NCBI GenBank assembly: GCA_965230535.1
Contig: OZ246010.1
Coordinates: forward strand, 62,001-126,000
DNA: 64,000 nt
Source of the DNA: JAUILH01 sp965230535
GTDB taxonomy: Bacteria; Bacteroidota; Bacteroidia; Flavobacteriales_D; JAUILH01
Direction of reading: 5' to 3'
Shown: positions 42,158 to 51,786 of the stretch, one piece after another
Position numbering within the stretch: the first letter of the stretch is position 1
Layout: each line of letters begins with the position of its first letter
The notes under the pieces: model-generated
Database searches by the model: none
What the model saw: only the letters and a program-made list of their open reading frames with translations
What the model was told of the DNA's origin: nothing
Program-made: the position numbers and the translations under genes

Positions 42158-43960
42158 CTATTCGAGTACTCTAAGCTGATTGGTCGTATCAAAATCTTCC
42201 ACCAAAACAGAGTCGTTTTCAATTTCGGCAATTGATTTGGCAATGCTCTCATCTCCGGAAGTAGCCACGTCCAGCATACATGTTTTAAGCACTTTTTCAT
42301 CAGTAATACCTGCGGCTTCACATGCATCTTTTGCTTTCAAAACATCTACCCTTTTCAGTTTTGCCAAGGTAGATACGGACGACATACTTCTCGAACCATA
42401 GAAGCTATAATAGGTCTTCCCGGGAGGATATTCGAACAAAGAGTTTTCCGGCTCTACTCTCCATGACTCACCAAATTGCTCCAGCAGTTCTTTATTGTAT
42501 TTCACTTCACTTCTTCTTTCTCTCCAAACAACGTTTCCGGAAGTAAGCGTTTCCATATCATAAAAAGCATCTTCAGCATATGTCAGAACACCTGATCTGG
42601 ACATAAGATCATTTCCTTCAAAGCCATCAGCATTTCCTAATAACCCTTCATAAGCGCCTGCATTGTTGGCTGCATACACTTTAGGCATGACATTCATGTA
42701 CTTTTTACTCTGACTGGTAAAGAATTTGATTACTACCTGCTCTCCTCCGGGCCACGATATTCTGTAATAATTACTGACTTTGGCCACGACACCTCCATTA
42801 TGTAATCCGTAAGTCTGTCCTGGCATTAAATTCAATGGATTTCCATTCACCCTTAAAGGGATATCGTCATAACTATCAGGGAAATTCTGAGTATAAACCG
42901 TCACTATATCTCCATTTACATACATGGCAGCAGCCGTATTTAATGAGATTGTTTTTGTTTGACTCTGACGGGTTTGAATTAAAAAAGAAGAGTTTCTTGA
43001 TTTGGTTAACACGAATTCTCCAATAGCTTGCAGATCGTAATAATATCCATCGTAAGTTCTCATGTGAGGATCGCCATAGCTCTTCCCTAAACAAATCTTT
43101 CTTTTCGGGCGGTTAAAGGTTCTTCTCATGTTTTGCCAAAAAACAACCTCTTTAGGATCTCCGACAGCTCTGGCCGACTCAATTTGCTGAGTACACACAT
43201 TAGAAATACTGTCTCTTGTTCTTTGTGGCAATTGTGCGACCGCCTGTGCGACCGTTAATGGCTTACCGGATTGATCCACCATCAATTCATTAAGCTCAAG
43301 CCCTGCAGCTAAGGTCACAACATTAGTGCTCAGAGTTTTTTGATCATCTAAGGGACCTCTCATGTCGGCGGTCTTACCCAATTCCTCTATTACCTGATAA
43401 GCTGAGGTTTTAGGATAGATAGGCAATTGCTTACTCAATGTTTTCTCCTTTATTGGTTTTGGCTTTGGTTGATCATCATACGTCAAAACTTTAATCGGCT
43501 TTCTTACAGGCTTATGAATACTGCTGTAATTCGAAGAACTCGGAGTTCTGCCCGAAGACGAAGAAGAATAAGACTTTGAAGAACTTTTGCTTGAGGAGTA
43601 AGAGTTGGATGAGCTCTCGGACGAGTATGAGCTTGAACTGCTCGAAGAGCTGCGGCTTGGTGAATAGGAACTCGAAGAGCTACTGGATGACGAACTTCTG
43701 CTTGGACTATAGCTACTCGAGCTTCTGCTAGGCTTGTAGGAGCTGCTTGATGAACTGCGACTAGGTTTATAGCTACTTTTGGATGAACTGGTTCTTGAGC
43801 TACTGGAAGCACTGCGACTTGGTGAAGATTTGCTTACAGTACTTGTTTTACTTGAAGTTCTGGAAACGCCCCTTTGCGCTATGGCCTCATTGACTGAACA
43901 GCATAGGAATACGGCAGACAACAGACCATAGCGGAGCATGGTAGTTACTTGGTTTTTCAT
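42158..43960 (-). CDS. Secreted serine-rich protein with von Willebrand type D-like domain
   Basis: The 600-residue protein has a signal peptide (LLSAVFLCCSVNEAIAQ). A low-complexity stretch (about 30-145) consists almost only of Ser with Tyr, Pro, Arg and Lys (repeated SYSPSRSSSS-like units). A proline/lysine linker follows, and then a vWF type D-like domain (about 295-440) beginning CLGKSYGDPHMRTYDGYYYD and including GLLGNADGFEGNDL, as in vWD modules. The rest is unassigned. The Ser-rich part may be a phase-separating or surface-matrix linker and is prone to slippage. The gene is in an operon with the barrel-like protein downstream. Confidence 0.8.
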   Translation of the reverse strand: MKNQVTTMLRYGLLSAVFLCCSVNEAIAQRGVSRTSSKTSTVSKSSPSRSASSSSRTSSSKSSYKPSRSSSSSSYKPSRSSSSYSPSRSSSSSSSSSSYSPSRSSSSSSSSYSSESSSNSYSSSKSSSKSYSSSSSGRTPSSSNYSSIHKPVRKPIKVLTYDDQPKPKPIKEKTLSKQLPIYPKTSAYQVIEELGKTADMRGPLDDQKTLSTNVVTLAAGLELNELMVDQSGKPLTVAQAVAQLPQRTRDSISNVCTQQIESARAVGDPKEVVFWQNMRRTFNRPKRKICLGKSYGDPHMRTYDGYYYDLQAIGEFVLTKSRNSSFLIQTRQSQTKTISLNTAAAMYVNGDIVTVYTQNFPDSYDDIPLRVNGNPLNLMPGQTYGLHNGGVVAKVSNYYRISWPGGEQVVIKFFTSQSKKYMNVMPKVYAANNAGAYEGLLGNADGFEGNDLMSRSGVLTYAEDAFYDMETLTSGNVVWRERRSEVKYNKELLEQFGESWRVEPENSLFEYPPGKTYYSFYGSRSMSSVSTLAKLKRVDVLKAKDACEAAGITDEKVLKTCMLDVATSGDESIAKSIAEIENDSVLVEDFDTTNQLRVLE

Positions 43961-44034
43961 AATTTTTGGTTTTGGTTAACAAAAAATTAACAATTATCGT
44001 TCCAAAAATTATTGGCTCTTATCTTCCTACAATC

Positions 44035-44826
44035 TCATTCCAATCTGAATGAATCCATTTCTTCATAGCCAGCTTTTGTTTGCCTCTCTTTAAAATCATA
44101 CGAATACGATTCATGACTATCAATCATCTTTTTTGTACTTAGGTGATAATTATATGCACGATCACAATATGGACTTTCCGATCTATGCCCCATATCTGCT
44201 GCATAAAAGTTTATCCAAACAGACTTATAGCCTTCAGGCAAATCAAAGGCTTCTGAGAATACTCTCAAATATTCTCGACTTTTTTTTCGAATATCATGTT
44301 CACTTATAAAACAGTGATTGATCTCTGATTCACTATAATTAAAAGTTAATGTCATTTCCAGAGAATCAGAAGGCAAATGATGACGGTGGTCGTAGGAATA
44401 CTGTAATTCGACTTCACATTGACAATCGTCTTCCAACATGGCTATTGCAGCTTCTTCTTTTTCAGTCAATTTTATGCCAAAAGTATCTGTTGAAAATACG
44501 ATTAATGCAACTATACAATTAATCCCCACAGTCATTATGAGACCAACTAAACCAATTCTTGAATTGCCGTAAGCTCCTCTGGAATATGCAATGGCAGTCA
44601 TTAAACCAAAGGGTAAATACAATAGCAATAAAAATTTCGAAACCCACAAAAAGGCTTTCCATCTAACACCACTTTCCTCAGGACCAAGGCTATGCCCGGA
44701 CATTGCAATGATAAATAGCAAGAAGAGCAAAATTGCACCACCTATTAATAAAGCATAAATAACGGCAAAGAACATCCCCCAACCATCACTTTTCGCATTC
44801 CATACTTTGTCAAAAAACTGTTTCAT
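44035..44826 (-). CDS. Hypothetical membrane protein
   Basis: The 263-residue protein has three membrane helices in the N-terminal half (about 17-43, 64-85 and 93-115; MFFAVIYALLIGGAILLFLL, then the middle helices). A soluble C-terminal domain (about 125-263), rich in acidic and aromatic residues, includes CQCEVELQYSYDHRHH. No family is recognised. It stands alone on the minus strand between the TPR gene terminator and the vWD protein gene; no regulator or partner is visible. Confidence 0.7.
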   Translation of the reverse strand: MKQFFDKVWNAKSDGWGMFFAVIYALLIGGAILLFLLFIIAMSGHSLGPEESGVRWKAFLWVSKFLLLLYLPFGLMTAIAYSRGAYGNSRIGLVGLIMTVGINCIVALIVFSTDTFGIKLTEKEEAAIAMLEDDCQCEVELQYSYDHRHHLPSDSLEMTLTFNYSESEINHCFISEHDIRKKSREYLRVFSEAFDLPEGYKSVWINFYAADMGHRSESPYCDRAYNYHLSTKKMIDSHESYSYDFKERQTKAGYEEMDSFRLE

Positions 44827-44887
44827 AAGATATTTTTAGTGTTCAGCAGTATATACCCAAGCACTAAAAAGGTAACCTCTATAAACA

Positions 44888-44917
44888 AAAAAGCCCCAAC
44901 GAAAGTTGGGGCTTTTT
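44888..44917 (-). terminator. Strong terminator after the TPR protein gene
   Basis: A perfect stem, AAAAAGCCCCAAC with GTTGGGGCTTTTT around a GAAA loop, has T-runs on both strands. It ends the TPR gene (minus strand), 18 bases past its stop. Confidence 0.9.
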
Positions 44918-44935
44918 AAATCGATAAGATTGATC

Positions 44936-46189
44936 TTAGTTATTCAAGATATCTTCAATCTCTTTACTCTTTTCAGTCATTTGAAGAGCGCCGTATGTTT
45001 TGTACAACTGCAATAATGTTTGCTTGTCATTAGGCTCAATCTTTCTCACTTCCTCATAGTATTTAACTGCCTTTTTAAGTAAAGCGTTCTTCTCTTCTAC
45101 TTTTTCTGGACTTAATGTCGCATCAGCTAAATTCTCAACTTCTTTTTCGATAGCAAAAGCCTTGTTGTTGTATAGTGCACCAAGGTTATACAATGCATCT
45201 ACATAGTCAGGCTTCAACTCAATTGCCTTCAATAGGTATTTCTCAGCAACGTCATACTTTTCATTTTCGAAATTAACCGCACCAGCCGTATAATAAACAG
45301 TTTCATTTGTTGGGTTAACAGCAATTGCTTTATCGTAAGCTGCAGAAGCTTTGTCGTTTTCTTTCTGAGTTAACCAGTAGTTACCTTCGGTGATATACAA
45401 GTCTGCATTCTTAGGATACTTCTTAGAAGCTGCTTCTAACACCTTCAAACCTTCTTCTCCCTGCTCCTTACTAAAGTGGCTTTGCGCCAACAATGTACTT
45501 GAACCTGGCTCTCCAAAACCGTATTTAACAGCTTCTTTAAGGTTAACGATAGCACCTGACCACTCTTCTGCGTAGTATCCACAAAGTCCGGCAGCATAGT
45601 AAGAATTGGTATCAACCACATTCACAACTTTCATCAATTCAGCAGCACTGTTGTACCCCATCATTGCCATTTTGAAATCTGCTTTAGCACCATCAGAATC
45701 TCTGTTCTGAAGCTTTTCGTTAGCAGACTTAAACAATGTCTCAGACCCAATCACAGCTTGTTGTCTCATTAACAGAAACTGAGCCTTGATCTCATCAGTC
45801 TTATCATCTTTACTCTTTTTATTAGGCAGATCGATATGTGCTTTGTAAGCTTTCATACCTTCTGCTACCAACTCCATTGGATTGTATTCCTTCATAGAAG
45901 GATCAGTTACATAAAACTGAAAAGCAGAATAAATCTGACCTTTATAGAATAATGTTTTGGCATCTTTTGAACCAGTAAACTTTTCACTGGAATAAGCATA
46001 ACACTCATCAATTAGTGTTTTTGCTTCAAGAATAGATTTTTTTGCTTTATCGCTTGATTTGTCTTTTACTTCCGTCCAATCTTTATATGCATAGTAAGCA
46101 GAAGTTCTTTTTGACGTTTGTGCCATAGAAGTCACTGCAAACAACAGTCCAACGGCTACAAATAGGGGTTTTACAATCTTAATATTCAT
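44936..46189 (-). CDS. Secreted tetratricopeptide repeat protein
   Basis: ATG 46189 gives 417 residues with a signal peptide (IKIVKPLFVAVGLLFAVTSMAQ). The body carries several TPR units, clearest at about 245-345: NADLYITEGNYWLTQKENDK, NETVYYTAGAVNFENEKYD and YVDALYNLGALYNNKAFAIE. It is probably a periplasmic scaffold for protein-protein contact. The partner is unknown. It is followed by a strong terminator and lies 92 bases downstream of the gyrA stop on the same strand. Confidence 0.88.
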   Translation of the reverse strand: MNIKIVKPLFVAVGLLFAVTSMAQTSKRTSAYYAYKDWTEVKDKSSDKAKKSILEAKTLIDECYAYSSEKFTGSKDAKTLFYKGQIYSAFQFYVTDPSMKEYNPMELVAEGMKAYKAHIDLPNKKSKDDKTDEIKAQFLLMRQQAVIGSETLFKSANEKLQNRDSDGAKADFKMAMMGYNSAAELMKVVNVVDTNSYYAAGLCGYYAEEWSGAIVNLKEAVKYGFGEPGSSTLLAQSHFSKEQGEEGLKVLEAASKKYPKNADLYITEGNYWLTQKENDKASAAYDKAIAVNPTNETVYYTAGAVNFENEKYDVAEKYLLKAIELKPDYVDALYNLGALYNNKAFAIEKEVENLADATLSPEKVEEKNALLKKAVKYYEEVRKIEPNDKQTLLQLYKTYGALQMTEKSKEIEDILNN

Positions 46190-46281
46190 TTTAACTGTTT
46201 TATTATAACAATAATGGGATGCTAATTTAATACTAAATCCACATCCCATTAAACATTTATCGTGCCAATTAGGCTAAACTT

Positions 46282-48834
46282 TTACTCTTCTGTAGTATTC
46301 TCGGTGTCTTCAGAAGATTCAGAATTATTTTCTTCTCCTTCTGCAGGTAAAATTGGATTACCATCTTCATCGTATTCCATTTCTTCCTCATCATCACTTC
46401 TTTCAACTTTAGCTACAGAGGCAATCTCATCTTTACCTTTAAGGTTAATCAGTCTTACCCCCTGAGTGGCTCTACCCATTACACGCATTTCTTCAACATG
46501 CATTCTAATTGTAATTCCAGATTTGGTAATGATCATCAAATCGTCTTCATCAGATACATTTTTGATCGCAATCAACTCTCCGGTTTTATCCGTTACGTTG
46601 ATGGTTTTAACACCTTTACCACCTCTGTTCGTAATTCTGTAATCAGCAACCTCAGAACGCTTACCGTATCCTTTCTCTGATACCACCAATACATTGGCTT
46701 CCTCATTTTCAACGGCAATCATACCAATTACCTCATCATTATCATGAGCCAGAGTTACCCCCCTTACACCAGAAGCACCTCTTCCCATAGATCTTACTTT
46801 CTCTTCGTTGAAGCGGATACACTTACCAGACTTCAATGCCATCATAATTTCATTACTACCATTGGTCAATTTAGCCTCAAGCAGTTCATCTCCTTCTCTA
46901 ATTCCAACTGCAATGATACCATTGGTTCTTGGACGAGAGTAAGCTTCCAATGAAGTCTTCTTGATCACCCCTTTCTTAGTACACATCACAATGTAATTGT
47001 TGTTGATGTAGTCTTCATCCTTCAGGTTCTCAACATTGATGTAAGCCATGATCTTATCATCCTGCTCAATGTTTAATAAGTTCTGAATGGCTCTTCCTTT
47101 AGAAGTTTTACTTCCTTCCGGAATTTCAAACACACGCATCCAGAAACATTTTCCTTTTTCGGTAAATACAAGCAGATAATTGTGGTTAGTGGCTACGAAT
47201 AACTGCTCCAGGAAGTCTTTATCTCTGGTGGTACTTCCTTTAGAACCTACTCCTCCTCTGGCCTGAACCTTGTATTCATCCAGATTTGTACGTTTCATAT
47301 AACCAAGGTGAGAAATTGTCACAACCACTTCATTGTTAGGTATCAAATCCTCAATTCTCATTTCGTTGGCTGAGTACTCAATCACAGATCTTCTGTCATC
47401 TCCATACTTTTCTTTAACATACTCCAACTCTTCCTTGATGATGTTGTATCTGCGATCCTCATTGTTAAGGATGTCTCTTAAATCTTTGATTTTCGCCATG
47501 ATCTCCTCGTACTCAGCTCTTAGTTTATCCTGCTCAAGTCCGGTTAACTGACGTAATCTCATTTCAACGATGGCTCTCGACTGAATTTCAGATAATTCAA
47601 ATCGCTCCATCAGTTTTTCACGGGCCTCATCCGGGTTTTTAGATCCTCTGATCAATTTGATCACCTCATCAATGTTATCTGATGCAATGATTAAACCTTC
47701 TAAAATATGGGCACGTTCTTCTGCTTTTTTCAGATCGTATTTCGTTCTTCGAACCACAACTTCATGTCTGTGCTCAACGAAATGATGAATCATCTCTTTC
47801 AGGTTCAGTAGTTGTGGACGACCATCAACCAAAGCAATGTTATTAACTGAAAAAGAAGATTGTAGCTGAGTATACTTGTATAATTTATTCAACACTACAT
47901 TCGGAATAGAATCGCGCTTCAATTCATATACAATTCTCATTCCTTTTCTATCAGACTCATCCCTGATATCAGAAATACCATCGATCTTGCCATCATTAAC
48001 AAGGTCGGCAGTTTTCTTAATCATATCTGCCTTGTTAACCTGGTAAGGAATCTCTGTTACAATAACAGCTTCTCTTCCTTCTCTGATTTCTTCTATTTCT
48101 GCTTTGGCGCGCATCACAACACGGCCTTTTCCTTCGTGGTAAGCAGATTTTACACCTTCATATCCATAGATAATTCCACCAGTTGGGAAATCAGGAGCTT
48201 TCACATACTCCATCAATTCATCTATTTCAATATCCCTGTTGTCGATATAGGCAATTGTACCATTCACCACCTCAGTTAAATTATGAGGCGCCATGTTGGT
48301 AGCCATACCTACCGCAATACCACTGGCTCCGTTCACTAATAAGTGAGGAATCTTGGTTGGCATCACAGTTGGCTCTTCAAGAGAGTCGTCAAAGTTTGGA
48401 GAGAAATCAACCGTGTCCTTATCAAGGTCAGCCAATAATTCCTCAGCAATCTTCTTAAGACGTGCCTCTGTATACCTCATGGCTGCCGGACTGTCACCAT
48501 CCACAGAACCAAAGTTACCTTGGCCGTCTACCAAAGGGTAACGCAAGGACCAATCCTGAGCCATACGCACCATTGTATCATAAACAGAAGAATCTCCATG
48601 CGGGTGGTACTTACCAAGCACCTCACCTACGATTCTTGCTGACTTTTTATGTGCTTTTGTTGAGGTTACCCCCAAATCCTGCATACCATATAGCACTCTT
48701 CTGTGCACAGGTTTTAAACCATCTCTAACATCTGGAAGAGCTCTGGAAACGATTACGGACATAGAATAATCTATGTACGCCGATTTCATTTCTTCTTCAA
48801 TGCTAATTGGAATAATTCTTTCTCCTTCAGCCAT
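46282..48834 (-). CDS. gyrA: DNA gyrase subunit A
   Basis: The 850-residue type II topoisomerase subunit breaks and rejoins DNA to add negative supercoils with GyrB. The catalytic Tyr lies in AAMRYTEARL (near 122). The quinolone region reads KYHPHGDSSVYDTMVRMAQD, with Ser and Asp at the positions equivalent to E. coli 83 and 87, so no resistance change is visible. The C-terminal beta-pinwheel has several 'GxKxxxxx' blades; the GyrA-box equivalent is QARGGVGSKG, different from the E. coli form. The acidic tail (EEMEYDEDGNPILP and Glu/Ser-rich end) is typical of the phylum. It is divergent from clpC. Confidence 0.97.
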   Translation of the reverse strand: MAEGERIIPISIEEEMKSAYIDYSMSVIVSRALPDVRDGLKPVHRRVLYGMQDLGVTSTKAHKKSARIVGEVLGKYHPHGDSSVYDTMVRMAQDWSLRYPLVDGQGNFGSVDGDSPAAMRYTEARLKKIAEELLADLDKDTVDFSPNFDDSLEEPTVMPTKIPHLLVNGASGIAVGMATNMAPHNLTEVVNGTIAYIDNRDIEIDELMEYVKAPDFPTGGIIYGYEGVKSAYHEGKGRVVMRAKAEIEEIREGREAVIVTEIPYQVNKADMIKKTADLVNDGKIDGISDIRDESDRKGMRIVYELKRDSIPNVVLNKLYKYTQLQSSFSVNNIALVDGRPQLLNLKEMIHHFVEHRHEVVVRRTKYDLKKAEERAHILEGLIIASDNIDEVIKLIRGSKNPDEAREKLMERFELSEIQSRAIVEMRLRQLTGLEQDKLRAEYEEIMAKIKDLRDILNNEDRRYNIIKEELEYVKEKYGDDRRSVIEYSANEMRIEDLIPNNEVVVTISHLGYMKRTNLDEYKVQARGGVGSKGSTTRDKDFLEQLFVATNHNYLLVFTEKGKCFWMRVFEIPEGSKTSKGRAIQNLLNIEQDDKIMAYINVENLKDEDYINNNYIVMCTKKGVIKKTSLEAYSRPRTNGIIAVGIREGDELLEAKLTNGSNEIMMALKSGKCIRFNEEKVRSMGRGASGVRGVTLAHDNDEVIGMIAVENEEANVLVVSEKGYGKRSEVADYRITNRGGKGVKTINVTDKTGELIAIKNVSDEDDLMIITKSGITIRMHVEEMRVMGRATQGVRLINLKGKDEIASVAKVERSDDEEEMEYDEDGNPILPAEGEENNSESSEDTENTTEE

Positions 48835-48877
48835 AATTTATAGTCTTTTCATTTAAAAAAATGCAAACCGTGAAAAT

Positions 48878-48988
48878 ACCTAAAACATTAGGTTTAGGGG
48901 TGATATAGGTCTGGCGACTTATGAACATTTTTTCGTCGATATCAACATGGAAATGAGCACCTGAATGAACATCAAAGCTTTAAAGCTT
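48878..48988. promoter_or_regulatory. Palindromes in the gyrA-clpC divergent region
   Basis: Two inverted repeats stand in the 288-base region between the starts. ACCTAA-AACA-TTAGGT (48878-48893) lies nearest gyrA. AAGCTTTAAAGCTT (48975-48988) is a perfect 14-bp palindrome. Either could be a regulatory site or an mRNA leader hairpin; no binding protein is known. Confidence 0.25.
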
Positions 48989-49073
48989 GTTTTACACTAC
49001 TCTAACACGATTATGTTGATAATAAGCGGCTGTTTTGTCATAAAACAAGACGAGTTGTCGCTATTTTTGATTT

Positions 49074-49088
49074 TGGCCAAATTGTTGT
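49074..49088 (+). promoter_or_regulatory. Candidate -24/-12 (sigma-54-like) promoter of clpC
   Basis: TGGC, seven bases, then TTGT repeats the spacing of the element before clpB, again with a non-C at the last -12 position. It ends 34 bases before the clpC ATG. An upstream inverted repeat TGTTTT-GTCAT-AAAACA (49031-49047) could be an accompanying activator site. Confidence 0.35.
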
Positions 49089-49122
49089 ATCTTCAATAAT
49101 CGCGCTGTTGAATATAAAAAGT

Positions 49123-51684
49123 ATGGAAGCAAAATTTTCACCAAGAGTAAAAGACGTGATCACTTTTTCGAGAGAAGAGGCTTTGCGTTTGGGACACGAT
49201 TATATAGGAGTAGAACATTTATTGCTAGGCATCATTAGAGAAGGTGAAGGCACTGCGGTGAAGGTTTTAAAGAATAATCACGTTGATTTAAAAAACTTAA
49301 GGAAACAAATAGAGTCTTCATTAGTCTCCAGTTCGAGCAATGTTGCTAACTTGGGCAACATTCCGCTTGTAAAACAGGCGGAAAAAGTTTTGAAGATCAC
49401 TTATTTGGAGGCCAAGTTGTTTAAAAGCGTCATGATAGGCACAGAGCATTTACTACTGTCTATCCTTAAAGACGAGGACAACATTGCCACGCAGAGTTTA
49501 TTTAAAAACGGTATTAGTTACGAAATAGTAAAAGACGAATTAGAAATGTTGAAAGATTTTAAAGAGGATAATTTCCCAAGAGCAGAAATGTCGGGAGATA
49601 CAGCTGATGATGATGGAGCCGTTGGTGGCGGAGGCGGATATTCTGGTGGCGGAGGAGCTGGCAGAAAAGCCGATTCCAAGTCGAAAACGCCTGTTTTAGA
49701 CAATTTCGGAAGAGATCTGACACAATTGGCAGAAGAAGGTAAGCTCGACCCTATCGTGGGAAGAGAAAAGGAAATAGAGCGCGTTTCTCAGATTTTGTCG
49801 AGAAGAAAAAAGAATAATCCAATTTTAATTGGTGAACCAGGTGTTGGTAAATCTGCCATTGCTGAAGGTTTGGCTCTTAGAATTGTACAAAGAAAAGTAT
49901 CTCGTGTACTTTTCAATAAGAGAATTATTTCTTTGGATCTGGCGTCTCTTGTCGCTGGTACTAAGTACAGAGGTCAGTTTGAAGAGCGAATGAAAGCTTT
50001 GATGAACGAAATTGAGAAGTCTCCGGATGTGATCATGTTCATTGATGAAATCCATACCATTATTGGTGCCGGAGGTGCCAGTGGAAGTCTGGATGCTTCT
50101 AACATGTTTAAGCCTGCTTTGGCCAGAGGCGAACTGCAAGCAATTGGCGCCACTACTTTGGATGAGTACAGACAGTACATTGAAAAAGATGGCGCACTGG
50201 AAAGACGTTTCCAAAAGGTAATTGTAGAACCAACTACTATTGATGAGACTATTCAGATTCTGAATAATATTAAGGAGAAGTATGAAGACCATCATAATGT
50301 AGATTACACAGATGAAGCCATTGAAGCTTGTGTAAAAATGACAGCTCGCTACATTACGGACCGTCATTTACCAGACAAAGCTATTGATGCTATTGATGAA
50401 GTAGGTTCTCGAGTTCACCTTCAAAACATCAATGTACCACCTGCTATCCTAAATATTGAAAAGCAGATTGAAGACATCAAAGAAGAGAAAAATGAAGTGG
50501 TTAGAACTCAGAAGTATGAGGAAGCCGCTCAGTTAAGAGATAAAGAACGTACACTGCTGTCTAACTTGGAAGAAGAAAAGAAAAAGTGGGAAGAGGACAG
50601 TAAAAACCACAGAGTAACGGTTACTGAGGAGCATGTGGCTGAAGTAATTGCCATGATGACAGGTATTCCAACTCAGAGAATCGCTGAGAAAGAATCCGGA
50701 CGTTTGGTTAAAATGAATGACGATCTTCAAGGCAAGGTTATTGGTCAGGATGAAGCCATTAAAAAAGTGGTTAAAGCCATTCAAAGAAACCGTGCCGGAT
50801 TGAAGGATCCTAACAAACCAATTGGATCGTTCTTCTTCTTAGGGCCTACAGGGGTTGGAAAAACTCAATTGGCGAAGGAACTAGCGAAGAATTTATTCGA
50901 CAGTGAAGAAGCGCTTATAAGAATTGACATGAGTGAATACATGGAGAAATTCTCTGTGACTCGTTTAATTGGAGCGCCTCCGGGATACGTTGGGTATGAA
51001 GAAGGTGGTCAGTTAACTGAAAAAGTAAGACGTAAGCCTTATTCTATCGTATTGTTAGATGAAATTGAAAAGGCACACCCTGATGTATTCAACTTACTAC
51101 TTCAGGCACTGGATGATGGTCAATTGACCGACAGTTTAGGTCGTAAAGTTGATTTTAGAAACACCATTTTGATCATGACATCTAATATTGGAGCTCGTCA
51201 GCTTCAGGATTTCGGTACCGGAGTTGGATTCGGCACTAAGGCGAAAGAAGATCAGAAGAAAGATGAACAAAAGGGTGTCATTGAAAGTGCTTTGAGAAAA
51301 GCATTTGCACCAGAGTTCTTAAACAGAATCGACGACATCATTATGTTCAATTCTCTGAAAAGAGAGGACATTCATAAGATCATTGATATCGAATTGAATA
51401 AGTTGTACTCTCGTGTGGATGGATTGGGCTACAAAATGGAATTAACTGAGAAAGCCAAAGATTACATTGCTGACAAAGGTTACGATTCTAAGTTTGGTGC
51501 ACGTCCGCTTAAAAGAGCCATTCAGAAGTATCTTGAAGATCCATTGGCTGAGCAAATCATTCAGTCAAGCATTCAGGAAGGCGATAAAATCATGATTGAT
51601 TTTGATGCGAAGAAAGAAGAAATCAAAATTGATGTGGTTAAGTCCAAGAAGAAAGGCAAACAAAAGAAAGAAGAGGAAGAATAG
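49123..51684 (+). CDS. clpC: ATP-dependent Clp protease ATPase subunit ClpC
   Basis: ATG 49123 (MEAKFSPRVKDVI) gives 853 residues. Domain order is: repeated Clp N-domain (1-150); a glycine-rich linker (about 168-185, GGGGGYSGGGGAG); AAA-1 with GEPGVGKSAIAEGLA (near 240); a short middle region with a UVR-like motif (YEEAAQLRDKERTL, near 470); and AAA-2 with GPTGVGKTQLAKELA (near 578). Between the AAA-2 motifs is a ClpP-docking loop, GTGVGFGTKAKED (near 708), so it should unfold substrates for ClpP. The short middle domain distinguishes it from ClpB. A strong terminator follows. Confidence 0.96.
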   Translation: MEAKFSPRVKDVITFSREEALRLGHDYIGVEHLLLGIIREGEGTAVKVLKNNHVDLKNLRKQIESSLVSSSSNVANLGNIPLVKQAEKVLKITYLEAKLFKSVMIGTEHLLLSILKDEDNIATQSLFKNGISYEIVKDELEMLKDFKEDNFPRAEMSGDTADDDGAVGGGGGYSGGGGAGRKADSKSKTPVLDNFGRDLTQLAEEGKLDPIVGREKEIERVSQILSRRKKNNPILIGEPGVGKSAIAEGLALRIVQRKVSRVLFNKRIISLDLASLVAGTKYRGQFEERMKALMNEIEKSPDVIMFIDEIHTIIGAGGASGSLDASNMFKPALARGELQAIGATTLDEYRQYIEKDGALERRFQKVIVEPTTIDETIQILNNIKEKYEDHHNVDYTDEAIEACVKMTARYITDRHLPDKAIDAIDEVGSRVHLQNINVPPAILNIEKQIEDIKEEKNEVVRTQKYEEAAQLRDKERTLLSNLEEEKKKWEEDSKNHRVTVTEEHVAEVIAMMTGIPTQRIAEKESGRLVKMNDDLQGKVIGQDEAIKKVVKAIQRNRAGLKDPNKPIGSFFFLGPTGVGKTQLAKELAKNLFDSEEALIRIDMSEYMEKFSVTRLIGAPPGYVGYEEGGQLTEKVRRKPYSIVLLDEIEKAHPDVFNLLLQALDDGQLTDSLGRKVDFRNTILIMTSNIGARQLQDFGTGVGFGTKAKEDQKKDEQKGVIESALRKAFAPEFLNRIDDIIMFNSLKREDIHKIIDIELNKLYSRVDGLGYKMELTEKAKDYIADKGYDSKFGARPLKRAIQKYLEDPLAEQIIQSSIQEGDKIMIDFDAKKEEIKIDVVKSKKKGKQKKEEEE

Positions 51685-51710
51685 TTCTCAAAATAAATTC
51701 AAAAAGGCTC

Positions 51711-51748
51711 ATTTCGTTTGATCGTAATGGGCCTTTTTTATGACTCCG
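51711..51748 (+). terminator. Terminator after clpC
   Basis: AAAAAGGCTCATT pairs with AATGGGCCTTTTT (one G-T wobble) around an internal loop and runs into six T's. It lies 27 bases past the clpC stop. Confidence 0.85.
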
Positions 51749-51786
51749 AAAATCCTTAATTTTAATTAGCACAATAAAACACCTTA

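Noticed and set aside
43504..43812. Antisense/other-frame ORF rich in Ala, Val and His inside the serine-rich gene
   Set aside because: It is a frame shadow of the Ser-codon repeats. The serine-rich frame has the signal peptide and the vWD domain.
46282..48834. Quinolone-resistance changes in GyrA
   Set aside because: The key positions read Ser and Asp in HPHGDSSVYD, the usual susceptible state.
49825..50367. 180-residue antisense ORF in clpC
   Set aside because: It is opposite highly conserved AAA-1 codons, has no family features, and is an expected shadow of the gene.
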